A DNA stretch of 64,000 nucleotides. It comes from Pseudomonadota bacterium (lineage in GTDB: Bacteria > Pseudomonadota > Gammaproteobacteria > Burkholderiales > Thiobacillaceae). The stretch is taken from contig JAKADC010000001.1 of NCBI GenBank assembly GCA_021820845.1, positions 124,001 through 188,000 of the forward strand. The letters run 5' to 3'. How positions within the stretch are numbered: the stretch's first letter is position 1; each line of letters opens with the position of its first letter. Under the pieces are notes generated by a model. The model worked only from the letters and a program-made list of their open reading frames with translations, was not told the DNA's origin and did not search any database. Shown here in pieces: positions 18,285-24,994 of the stretch. The position numbers and the translations under genes were made by a program.

Positions 18285-19868
18285 ATGAACGGCATTCACG
18301 TTCTTGAACATCCGTTGGGGAGATTCGACCCTACCAGACGCAGCAGCAGAACGCTGAACGCGCTGGAAGCGGCGCTCAAGTATGCCGCGCGCGGCTGGTA
18401 TGTTTACGCGCCTGATGCCACCACGGACGAGGCGCGCATTCGCGAACACTACAAAAATCTGGAGGCGAACACAGTCAAGATCAACGTGGAACTGTCCGGC
18501 CTTGTCGCGCTTGAATTTGAGGAGGGAGTTGACCTGGCCCTCCTTGGAATACCGGCTGAAATCGAGACATTGCGCACCACGTCGCCGATGCTGCTCTTCA
18601 GCGCGCCCACAACAGTGAAGCTGCCGACTGGGAAAGTGACTTCCAACGCGGCGCTGCTCAAGGAAGCCTATCTGCCGCCAACCTGCGGGAGCACGTGGGT
18701 CAATGGGTTTGATGAATTGGCCCCCGTGCCTGATCCGATTAAATTGATCGAGGCGCGTGTTCAGTACAAGAAGGAAGAAGCCCGCATCACGAATGAATGG
18801 CCGGAGCCGCTGGACTTGGCAGCGCTGTCGCAGCGTGCCCCGGAGCCGCCAAAGTTCATTATTGATGATTGGCTGCCCTGCGGCTATGCGACGTTGTTTG
18901 CCGGGCACGGCGGCGTCGGCAAGTCGGGCATCGCACTCCATCTCGCTGTATGCATCGCTTCTGGGCTTCCCTTCTTCGGCTCTCCTGTGGCGCAGCGCCG
19001 TGTGCTCTATCTGTCGTGTGAGGATAGGGAAAACGTCCTACATTGGCGGCTCGCTCGCATCTGCTCATTCCTGCATATCGAACTTGCGAGCTTGGTCGGG
19101 CGGCTGGATGTGCTCGATTTGGTCGGCCAGCCGACTGTCTTGTGGGAGCGCGACCCCTACACCGGAGCTTCCTTCACAGGAGCCCACGGCAATCTGAACG
19201 CGCGCATCAAGGCAAGCGGATCAGAAGTGGTTGTTGTTGATGGTATCGCTGACACCTTCGGCGGCAATGAAAACGCCCGCACTGAAGTTAAGGCATTCGT
19301 GAATTCATTGCTGGCGTTGGTGCCGGTTGATGCCGGGGCTGTTCTGCTGGTAGGGCATATCTCGAAACCGAGCGCATCCAACGGAGTATCCGCTGAGGGC
19401 TACTCTGGCTCGACGGGTTGGCACAATTCCGTGCGGGCGCGCTGGTATCTCTACCCGGACAAGAACACCGACACGCTGCGGCTTGAGCTTCAAAAGTCGA
19501 ACCTGGGGCCGAGCGACCGCGCAATGGAATTCCGCTGGGACGCCGAGCGCCACCTGTTTGTTGGCTCGGCAATAACTGAAGTCGAAGGCCAGCAGCGGGA
19601 CGAGGAAGAGCGCGCCGGGATTCTCGCCGCCATGAAGGGTTGCCCGGTGCCAATCCCCACCGCCAGCAGCGGCATCAGCACGACGTTCCATGTCTTGAGC
19701 ATCCGGCCTGAATTTCCATCGACTTTGACGGACAGCCGGGATGGCAAGAAGCGGTTCATGAAACATATCCAGACCCTTCACCAAATGGGAGCGATTGCCG
19801 AGGGAGCGATCACGACGACCAGCCGCAACAGGAGGGGCGTCTGGGAGGTGCAGGATGAGAAATTCTGA
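18285..19868 (+). CDS. RepA/primase-like AAA (RecA-fold) replication ATPase
   Basis: 527 residues from the ATG at 18285, which follows GAGGAGGAG; the frame is open upstream but only over alpA. Residues 25-85 look like a shortened prim-pol domain (ALKYAARGWYVYAPDATTD, then LSGLVALEFE). The centre is a RecA-like ATPase (AAA_25 type) with Walker A GHGGVGKS (207-214), SCED (244-247) and Walker B VVVVDG (315-320), then LLVGHISKP. A winged-helix-like C-terminus follows. Such proteins open or load helicase at plasmid and satellite origins. The iteron cluster lies just after the stop, which supports an initiator role. The usual acidic primase residues are not evident. Confidence 0.82.
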   Translation: MNGIHVLEHPLGRFDPTRRSSRTLNALEAALKYAARGWYVYAPDATTDEARIREHYKNLEANTVKINVELSGLVALEFEEGVDLALLGIPAEIETLRTTSPMLLFSAPTTVKLPTGKVTSNAALLKEAYLPPTCGSTWVNGFDELAPVPDPIKLIEARVQYKKEEARITNEWPEPLDLAALSQRAPEPPKFIIDDWLPCGYATLFAGHGGVGKSGIALHLAVCIASGLPFFGSPVAQRRVLYLSCEDRENVLHWRLARICSFLHIELASLVGRLDVLDLVGQPTVLWERDPYTGASFTGAHGNLNARIKASGSEVVVVDGIADTFGGNENARTEVKAFVNSLLALVPVDAGAVLLVGHISKPSASNGVSAEGYSGSTGWHNSVRARWYLYPDKNTDTLRLELQKSNLGPSDRAMEFRWDAERHLFVGSAITEVEGQQRDEEERAGILAAMKGCPVPIPTASSGISTTFHVLSIRPEFPSTLTDSRDGKKRFMKHIQTLHQMGAIAEGAITTTSRNRRGVWEVQDEKF

Positions 19869-19870
19869 GC

Positions 19871-20259
19871 CGCGTGAGTTATCGCCGCGAAATCCTTAGA
19901 GCCGCAGGGGAACGCGTACGTTCTCGCCGCGAAATCCTTAGAGCAGCGAGGGGAACGCGTCAGTTATCGCCGCAGCCGCCGACGCGAACTGACGCGAGGA
20001 GAAGAGGCGAATTCGCTGAATCCCTTGCCGCGCGTGTGTTTCGGGGGGCGCGTGGGTTATCGAGAAGGCCGCGTGGGTTCTGTTACGCGCCTAAATACGT
20101 CCTCCCTTTGCGGGGAACGCGTAGGTTCCCGCTAAGGGTATATAGGGAACGAACGAACGTACGCCATCCCCTCGCGGCTCTAAAACCCTTACCGGGCGTG
20201 GGTTTCTGGGATTTTTGGGATTGGTGGGCGCGTAGGTTCCCGAAAACGAGAACTCACGC
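19871..20259 (+). repeat. Iteron cluster, candidate replication origin of the element
   Basis: The 512 bases between the ATPase stop and the next gene hold about eleven copies of a 14-base motif close to CGCGTNNGTTNNCG. Direct copies start at 19871, 19913, 19956, 20031, 20049, 20070, 20118, 20195 (first base changed) and 20229; inverted copies are 19983-19996 and 20247-20259 (truncated). The first three lie in a 42-43-base tandem unit. Clusters like this beside an initiator gene are typical of iteron origins (P4 ori/crr, plasmid oriV). A 151-codon frame across the region is repeat-derived and not credible. Confidence 0.75.
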
Positions 20260-20380
20260 AGGCTCCCCCGGCGGCCTACGACAAGATTTTCAACGGGGTA
20301 TGGGCCGACCTACATACCCACGAGTTTAAACAGTGCCGCGGCCCCATTCCGGCCTGCGGCGATAGATCGAGGAGTCTGAG

Positions 20381-21001
20381 ATGGACCGACCTTTATATTG
20401 GCCCCTTCGCCGCCCCCCGGAGGCGACCTTTGAGGGCATCCACGTCGCGCTCGGCGGCGACTGGGCGAAATACGCCGACGCAACGCCCGAAGGCTTCGCG
20501 CCTATCGGCGTCGTGCGCCTACCCGAGAAGAAGCGCGCCGCGCTCTTCGTCCAGGGCGATAGATTCGTCACGGCGCGGCGCGGCGACGTTGTCGAGATGA
20601 CCGGACTCGATGCCCTCTTCACCCGCTTGGCGATTCGGAAGGCTGTCGAGAAGGCAGAGAGCTACGCCGAAGGGTGCCGCTGGAAGAAAACGAAGGCAAT
20701 GACCGGCCTCGCCAACGAGGCGCGCCTGATCGAGCGAAACCAGAAGCGCCTCCAAGCGGAAGCACCGCCGATCTACGCCGAGCAGTTCGACCGGGCGCGC
20801 GAATTGAGCAGGAAGTTTCCCACGCCGAGCCGCACGGCGGAACTCGCGGCAATCATCGCTGAGATGAACATCTCCACGCTCCTCATGTTCCTCGGCCACA
20901 TTGGGCTTTTCGGCGAGCGTATGGAGACGGCCGTCAGCGACCGCCTCATCGCCATCCGCAACGAACTTCTCGCATCAATCGACAAAGGAGAGCAGCAATG
21001 A
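20381..21001 (+). CDS. Unknown element protein (helical C-terminus)
   Basis: 206 residues, not recognised. The N-terminal ~75 residues look like a small beta-rich domain (GVVRLPEKKRAALFVQGDRFV). The rest is predominantly helical, with many charged residues (ARLIERNQKRLQAEAP, MFLGHIGLFGERMET). It is the first gene of a tight three-gene run (4-base overlap with the next) between the origin and the capsid gene. No membrane span or signal peptide is visible. The position would suit replication control or helper interference, but that is only context. Confidence 0.7.
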   Translation: MDRPLYWPLRRPPEATFEGIHVALGGDWAKYADATPEGFAPIGVVRLPEKKRAALFVQGDRFVTARRGDVVEMTGLDALFTRLAIRKAVEKAESYAEGCRWKKTKAMTGLANEARLIERNQKRLQAEAPPIYAEQFDRARELSRKFPTPSRTAELAAIIAEMNISTLLMFLGHIGLFGERMETAVSDRLIAIRNELLASIDKGEQQ

Positions 21002-21264
21002 CTATCGCCACCTACACACTGACCGAGGCGGAAATCATGGAGGCAATCGAAAAAATGGACGAAGACACGCTGCTGGAAATCGGCATGGTTGGACGCATCG
21101 CGACGATGAGCAACGAGGAGATTGGCGCCTTCATCACCGACCTCGAAAACAACAACGCCTGCGGAACGCCGCGAATCGTTGAGGCCGTGCGCAATCGCCT
21201 GTACACGCTCCGCGCCGAGTTGGTTGCGCAGTTGCCCGACGAACTGAAGCCGAAGGTGCATTGA
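20998..21264 (+). CDS. Unknown small acidic protein
   Basis: 88 residues, strongly acidic and helical (EAEIMEAIEKMDEDTLLEIG, then NRLYTLRAELVAQLPDEL). It overlaps the previous gene by 4 bases (ATGA). No family recognised; the small size and acidity are compatible with a protein-protein modulator. Confidence 0.65.
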   Translation: MTIATYTLTEAEIMEAIEKMDEDTLLEIGMVGRIATMSNEEIGAFITDLENNNACGTPRIVEAVRNRLYTLRAELVAQLPDELKPKVH

Positions 21265-21266
21265 CC

Positions 21267-21491
21267 ATGAACGAGCTCTTCAAGAATCACGCGGCATCCA
21301 GCAAGGCGCTCGCCAAGCACATGATCGACGGCCTGACGGTCGAAGGCGCGGAGGAGTTGACGCGGCGACTCGCGGACGGATGGGCGCTCGCGCTGACGAC
21401 AACACTGACCACGCCGCCGACGATCTTCTGCACGATATCGAAGCCGGGACACCCCTTGGAGGAGGTTTTCCGCGTCACTGTAGCGCAGTAG
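21267..21491 (+). CDS. Unknown small protein
   Basis: 74 residues from the ATG at 21267; a TTG two codons earlier overlaps the previous stop and is an alternative start. Helical N-terminus (MNELFKNHAASSKALAKHMI) and a beta-like C-terminus (PPTIFCTISKPGHPLEEVFR). No family recognised. Last gene of the three-gene run; 111 bases precede the capsid gene. Confidence 0.6.
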   Translation: MNELFKNHAASSKALAKHMIDGLTVEGAEELTRRLADGWALALTTTLTTPPTIFCTISKPGHPLEEVFRVTVAQ

Positions 21492-21602
21492 CGACCCGAT
21501 ACGACTGGCGTAGGATAAAGAGGCCGCCATCGCGCGCGGCACCTTACCCATACAGGCAAGAGCCACCAAACGGCTCGGCCTCAAACGACAGGAGTAGTAA
21601 TC

Positions 21603-22814
21603 ATGAACATCAACATCAACTCACCGCAGGCATTGCGCGAACATCGCGCAGACCTCGTTCAAAAGGCCCGCACTTTCCTCGACGCGAACAAGGCCAATTG
21701 GGGCGCCACGCACGACGAGCAGTACAACAAGTTTCTCGCCGAAATCGACGAAACCGACAAGCACCTGAAGGCCATCGACGACAACCACGCCGAGATGCTC
21801 GGGCAGCTCAACTCGGGAAAGGTACTGCGCACCAAGGCAGACTTTGAGCGCCATTTCAGCACCCGCAACGACTTCGGCGGCGACTTCGATATTGGCGATT
21901 ATCTGCGCGGCATCGCCAACATGCGCACCACGCCGAGCGTCAAGAACGCAATGAGCGTCGGCACCGACTCGGCTGGTGGCTACGCTGTCCCCGGCGTTCT
22001 GATGCCTGGCATTCTCGCGGCGATGGTCCCGGTATCGAGCCTCCTCACCGCAGGCGCAGGTATCGTGCCGCTGGACGAGGGCGCGAAGACGTACACGACA
22101 GCCGCAGTCGATTCGATTCCGACCGCCGCATGGCGGAGCGAAGCGGGCACACTCGCGACGAGTGACCCCACCTTCCGTGGCGTGGTTGCTACGCCGCGCA
22201 GCCTGTCGTTTCAGTTCAAGGTGTCGCGTGAACTGCTCGCTGACGCTGTTGGGCTGACCGAGGCGCTGAACCTCGCGATTGCGCAAGCGTTCGCGAAGGA
22301 ACTCGACCGCGCTGGCCTTCGTGGCTCCGGCACCGCACCCGAGCCGCGCGGCCTCCTCAACACGACCGGCATTCAGGCGGTCGACAACGGCACGAACGGC
22401 GCATCGCCCACGGATTACGCCAACTTCTTCTCAGCGGTCACGGCCATCCTCGCGGCCAACGGCCCGATGCCCACTGCTGCGATTATGTCGCCGCGCTCGC
22501 TCGTGAAGTTTGGTGGCCTTGCGGACTCGACGGGTCAGCCGCTGCGCGTACCCGACATGCTCACGCCGCTCAAGCAGGTCGCCACGAGCCAAATTCCGAA
22601 CGACCTCACTGTGGGAACTTCCACGGACTGCTCGGAACTTTACATCGGTGAGTTCTCGCGCATGTACTTCGCGATGCGTGAGGCGGTGAGCATTCAGCTT
22701 CTCAACGAACTGTACGCAGGCACTGGTGAGATCGGATTCGCCTGCCATGTTCGCGCCGATGTGGTCGTCACCTATCCTGCTGCGTTCGCCGTTGTGACGG
22801 GCGTGAAGGCGTAA
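21603..22814 (+). CDS. HK97-fold phage major capsid protein
   Basis: 403 residues. An N-terminal ~100-residue helical delta-like region (coiled-coil rich, HDEQYNKFLAEIDETDKHL) is followed by the mature domain from ~115 (GTDSAGGYAVPGVLMPGIL...). Core HK97 features include RSLSFQFKVSRELLADA, the AQAFAKELDRAGLRGSG segment and a C-terminal VVVTYPAAFAVVTG strand. In HK97 phages the delta region is cut by a prohead protease; no protease gene is in the element, so maturation would need a helper enzyme. Preceded by a strong AGGAG site. It lies alone among structural genes. Confidence 0.93.
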   Translation: MNININSPQALREHRADLVQKARTFLDANKANWGATHDEQYNKFLAEIDETDKHLKAIDDNHAEMLGQLNSGKVLRTKADFERHFSTRNDFGGDFDIGDYLRGIANMRTTPSVKNAMSVGTDSAGGYAVPGVLMPGILAAMVPVSSLLTAGAGIVPLDEGAKTYTTAAVDSIPTAAWRSEAGTLATSDPTFRGVVATPRSLSFQFKVSRELLADAVGLTEALNLAIAQAFAKELDRAGLRGSGTAPEPRGLLNTTGIQAVDNGTNGASPTDYANFFSAVTAILAANGPMPTAAIMSPRSLVKFGGLADSTGQPLRVPDMLTPLKQVATSQIPNDLTVGTSTDCSELYIGEFSRMYFAMREAVSIQLLNELYAGTGEIGFACHVRADVVVTYPAAFAVVTGVKA

Positions 22815-22815
22815 T

Positions 22816-22878
22816 CGGGGAGGGGGGCGCGAAAAGTTTAGCTGTTTGGGCTTCTTGCCTCCCGTGCCCCGTTTTTTT
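22816..22878 (+). terminator. Possible terminator after the capsid gene
   Basis: CGGGG (22816-22820) can pair with CCCCG (22867-22871), flanked inwards by further G-rich and C-rich arms, and seven T follow (22872-22878). The loop is long, so strength is uncertain. Confidence 0.4.
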
Positions 22879-22907
22879 ATTGGGAACTCTGATTTTGGAA
22901 GGCAATC

Positions 22908-23351
22908 ATGAAACGCAATCCATCCAACACCATCACCGAGCAAGCCAAGACGTTCAGCGACGTTCGCCGCAAGCTGGTCCCGCCCAGCACCTTGTCGAAA
23001 GCCGCTCTGCCTTTCTGGGAAAGCATCGCCGCGACTCGCGCACCTGGGGAATGGGCGCCCGCCGACATTCCCATTGCGGCGCAACTCGCTGAAGATTACG
23101 CGCTCCTCGCTTCGCTGCGGGAGCGGCTCGACGCTGAGGGCTGGTTCGCTAAAGGGAAGCTGCGGCCTGAGGCGGCGCTGCTCGATACCGTATCGCGCCG
23201 GGCATTCAGCGCGAGCCGTCTACTCCAACTCCACCCCCGAGGCCGCACCGGGCAACAATCCCGGTCAGTGGTCGCCAAGCGCCGCGCGGCTCAAAACGCA
23301 GCGATGTCGCAGGAGGAGTTTGAGGACGATTACCTCATTCCGACGCATTGA
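22908..23351 (+). CDS. P27-like phage terminase small subunit
   Basis: 147 residues. It follows the P27-family pattern: LSKAALPFWESIAATRAPGEW near the start, then PADIPIAAQLAEDYALLASL, a DAEGWFAKGKLRPEAALLDTVSRRA stretch and an ASRLLQLHPRGRTG-like motif. Small terminases recognise the packaging site and direct the large subunit to it. A satellite-specific small terminase can redirect a helper's packaging motor, as SaPI and PICI TerS proteins do. No large subunit is encoded here. A GGAAGG ribosome site precedes it. Confidence 0.82.
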   Translation: MKRNPSNTITEQAKTFSDVRRKLVPPSTLSKAALPFWESIAATRAPGEWAPADIPIAAQLAEDYALLASLRERLDAEGWFAKGKLRPEAALLDTVSRRAFSASRLLQLHPRGRTGQQSRSVVAKRRAAQNAAMSQEEFEDDYLIPTH

Positions 23352-23358
23352 TGGGCCG

Positions 23359-23871
23359 CTAGACAAGCCCGTTAGCTAGCGAGTACGCGGCCCATCCGAC
23401 GAAGCCCATTTGCCCTAGTACGAGGAATGCTTGGGCCTGCGTGAGCTTTACGACTAGCCGCCCAGGCGCTGCGAAATCGCCTGCTAGGATTTTCTTATTG
23501 GTCCACCGCAGGAAAATCCGCGCAGGCCAGAAGATCGATCTTTCAATTTCGTTCACTACCCGAGAAAAATCCAGAGTCACACCAGCAGGGGCGGCGCTTT
23601 CAGCCTCTTTGCTTGCCGCCTCACTCCCGGAAACGATAGCGCCCAGATACCGCTGTAGGACGTGCAAAGAAACAGCGATCAGAAAAATCTTTATAGATAG
23701 CCCGATACACGCTGCGGGCAGCAATGTAGTGACTGTGTCGATCTTTGATAAGAGCAAGCCGAGAATCGCCGCGAAACTGCCAATGAGCCAACTTGAGAAA
23801 GTTGTAAGGCTCTCAGTCGTGCGCCCTGCCATAATTGTTAACAGGCGCCCTGCCAATATTGATTCGTGCAT
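23359..23871 (-). CDS. Unknown membrane protein paired with a nuclease-like gene
   Basis: 170 residues from the ATG at 23871; the frame is open to 24006 but only over the upstream gene. Three hydrophobic segments (~22-42, 50-72, 146-167) flank a polar middle region (~80-140). Not recognised. It runs opposite to the phage genes and 20 bases behind the nuclease-like gene, so the two form one operon. It could be a membrane effector or anchor of an accessory system. Confidence 0.65.
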   Translation of the reverse strand: MHESILAGRLLTIMAGRTTESLTTFSSWLIGSFAAILGLLLSKIDTVTTLLPAACIGLSIKIFLIAVSLHVLQRYLGAIVSGSEAASKEAESAAPAGVTLDFSRVVNEIERSIFWPARIFLRWTNKKILAGDFAAPGRLVVKLTQAQAFLVLGQMGFVGWAAYSLANGLV

Positions 23872-23891
23872 ATCCGCACCGCTGTCCAACT

Positions 23892-24365
23892 TCAACCCTG
23901 CGCAGCGAGTCTTGAGAAATCGTGAGCGACGTAGCGCAAAAATCGCTCTTTGACATACTCGATTTTCTCGCCTGTCTTCTTGTTCGTGCGCGTGCCGTTG
24001 AACCAAATGGCGCGCAGGCCGGCATTCTTTCCAGTTTTGTTTTGCACCGCTTCGGTGATGAACTCCTCGGAGGTCATGAGCCAGATCGTATCGAGCCGCT
24101 CTGAATAGAACACAAACCAGTAGTCTGCCCGGCTTTCATGGAGGATGGCCGCAAAGAGCGCGGCATCGCCAGAGATTACTGTTTTCGAGCGTGCCTTAAT
24201 CTGTACGAGCGCAATCGTTCCATCCTTGCGGCGCACGATTGCATCAACAGCATGATCGTCAACGAGGGGAACATAAACGTCCATCCCTTCTTTCAGCATG
24301 AGGCCGATGATCCAATATTCGATTCGCTTTCCGAATCCTGCGGAGTGGCGGAACGGTGTGGTCAT
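23892..24365 (-). CDS. PD-(D/E)XK-like nuclease (restriction-endonuclease fold), cargo gene
   Basis: 157 residues from the ATG at 24365 (MTTPFRHSAGFGKRIEYWI); an upstream ATG at 24419 is possible. E15 in the first helix, D41 in AVDAIVRRKDGT and Q55-x-K57 in ALVQIKARSK form the motif I/II/III pattern of PD-(D/E)XK enzymes. VQIKARSK is typical of Holliday-junction-resolvase-like and restriction-like nucleases. It sits with a membrane-protein gene at the attR side, the usual position for defence cargo in satellites. Substrate and role are unknown. Confidence 0.7.
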   Translation of the reverse strand: MTTPFRHSAGFGKRIEYWIIGLMLKEGMDVYVPLVDDHAVDAIVRRKDGTIALVQIKARSKTVISGDAALFAAILHESRADYWFVFYSERLDTIWLMTSEEFITEAVQNKTGKNAGLRAIWFNGTRTNKKTGEKIEYVKERFLRYVAHDFSRLAAQG

Positions 24366-24424
24366 CTGGTTTTTCCCGAAGGCCAAGCAGGTTGCTAATG
24401 TAACGCAATCCAGGCGCATTTTCA

Positions 24425-24444
24425 GCGGGGTGGTTTTCCTACTA
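24425..24444 (+). repeat. 20-bp exact repeat, copy 2
   Basis: Same 20 bases as 17895-17914. It lies between the start of the nuclease gene (minus) and the 84-residue gene (plus, ATG 24533), so it could control either. The flanks also agree: TTC-N- precedes both copies. Confidence 0.85.
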
Positions 24445-24532
24445 TCAGCAACTCCTCATCCTGCACAGACTAACGCTGTGGAAATCATCCACAGCCGATG
24501 CCGCGCGGCTTCATCGCGGCGGGAGATCAAAC

Positions 24533-24787
24533 ATGGAAGTGCGCATTGTGAAAACCGACGATGGAAAATTCTTTATTGGCGACATGGCTGGCCCGTTCGA
24601 TACCGAAGAGGAGGTTGTCCGTTACTGCGGTGTCGATGCCTCGGCGATGAAGATGTACGCCGAAGCAGGCATTGAGGTCAGCGAGGAGTTGGCCCGCGCT
24701 ATGTATCGCAAGGAGGTATTGACCGAGAAGATCGCCGCGCTGATCACGGAGCTACGCTTCGCAGAACAGCGCCTCGCCATACTCTAA
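24533..24787 (+). CDS. Unknown small acidic protein at the element's right end
   Basis: 84 residues, begins MEVRIVKTDDGKFFIGDMAG, then a helical C-terminus (RKEVLTEKIAALITELRFAE). Preceded by GGGAG at a good distance and followed by a strong terminator, so it looks like a genuine single-gene unit. No family recognised. The 20-base repeat shared with the alpA promoter region lies ~90 bases upstream, suggesting common control. Confidence 0.68.
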   Translation: MEVRIVKTDDGKFFIGDMAGPFDTEEEVVRYCGVDASAMKMYAEAGIEVSEELARAMYRKEVLTEKIAALITELRFAEQRLAIL

Positions 24788-24795
24788 TAGCAACC

Positions 24796-24820
24796 AACCC
24801 GGCCTCGCGCCGGGTTTTTT
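24796..24820 (+). terminator. Intrinsic terminator
   Basis: AACCCGGC (24796-24803) pairs with GCCGGGTT (24809-24816) over a 5-base loop, then T to 24820. It closes the rightmost gene of the element. Confidence 0.9.
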
Positions 24821-24846
24821 ACTTCAGCGGCGCGACCAAAGCGGAT

Positions 24847-24866
24847 AGGGGTAGAAACGGGGGTAT
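24847..24866 (+). repeat. Integrase arm-type site candidate, right end
   Basis: AGGGGTAGAAACGGGGGTAT matches 17 of 20 bases of 16047-16066 in the same orientation, 54 bases inside attR. It pairs with the left-end cluster as expected for integrase arm sites. Confidence 0.6.
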
Positions 24867-24919
24867 TAAACAAGATAGCCGCCATGAATCGCACTTAATT
24901 ACTGGCTAGGAGCGATATT

Positions 24920-24936
24920 TTCGAGTCCCCCTCCCG
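24920..24936 (+). other. attR core
   Basis: Exact copy of the 17-base tRNA-Leu 3' segment at 15910-15926. The following bases read CACCAG where the tRNA has GCACCAG, a one-base loss. No other tRNA parts remain on this side. Confidence 0.82.
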
Positions 24937-24994
24937 CACCAGTCAGAGCCCACGCACGGGCGGCGCGATCACCTCATTCGAGAAGCGCTTTTCA

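Larger units (their letters stand above)
15910..24936 (+). mobile_element. Integrated ~9 kb satellite-like element in tRNA-Leu
   Basis: The element is bounded by a 17-base direct repeat: TTCGAGTCCCCCTCCCG inside the tRNA T-arm/acceptor (15910-15926) and again at 24920-24936. It carries a P4-type integrase directly beside the tRNA, an alpA regulator, a RepA/primase-like ATPase followed by iterons, three small unknown genes, an HK97-type major capsid protein, a P27-like small terminase, and an accessory nuclease/membrane pair near the far end. No portal, prohead protease, large terminase, tail or lysis genes are present. This composition fits a phage satellite (PICI/P4-like lifestyle) rather than a decayed prophage, because replication, regulation and integration genes are all intact. 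Mobility is inferred. Confidence 0.85.

Noticed and set aside
19874-20329. 151-codon frame inside the iteron region
   Set aside because: Its protein is a by-product of the DNA repeats (arginine-rich, repeated REILRAA) and has no ribosome site.
22816-22878. Counting the post-capsid hairpin as a firm terminator
   Set aside because: The arms pair imperfectly and the loop is about 45 bases, so it is listed only at low confidence.
15910-24936. Reading the element as a decayed prophage
   Set aside because: Integrase, regulator, ATPase, origin-like repeats, capsid and TerS are all intact and tightly arranged, with no fragments of portal, tail or lysis genes.
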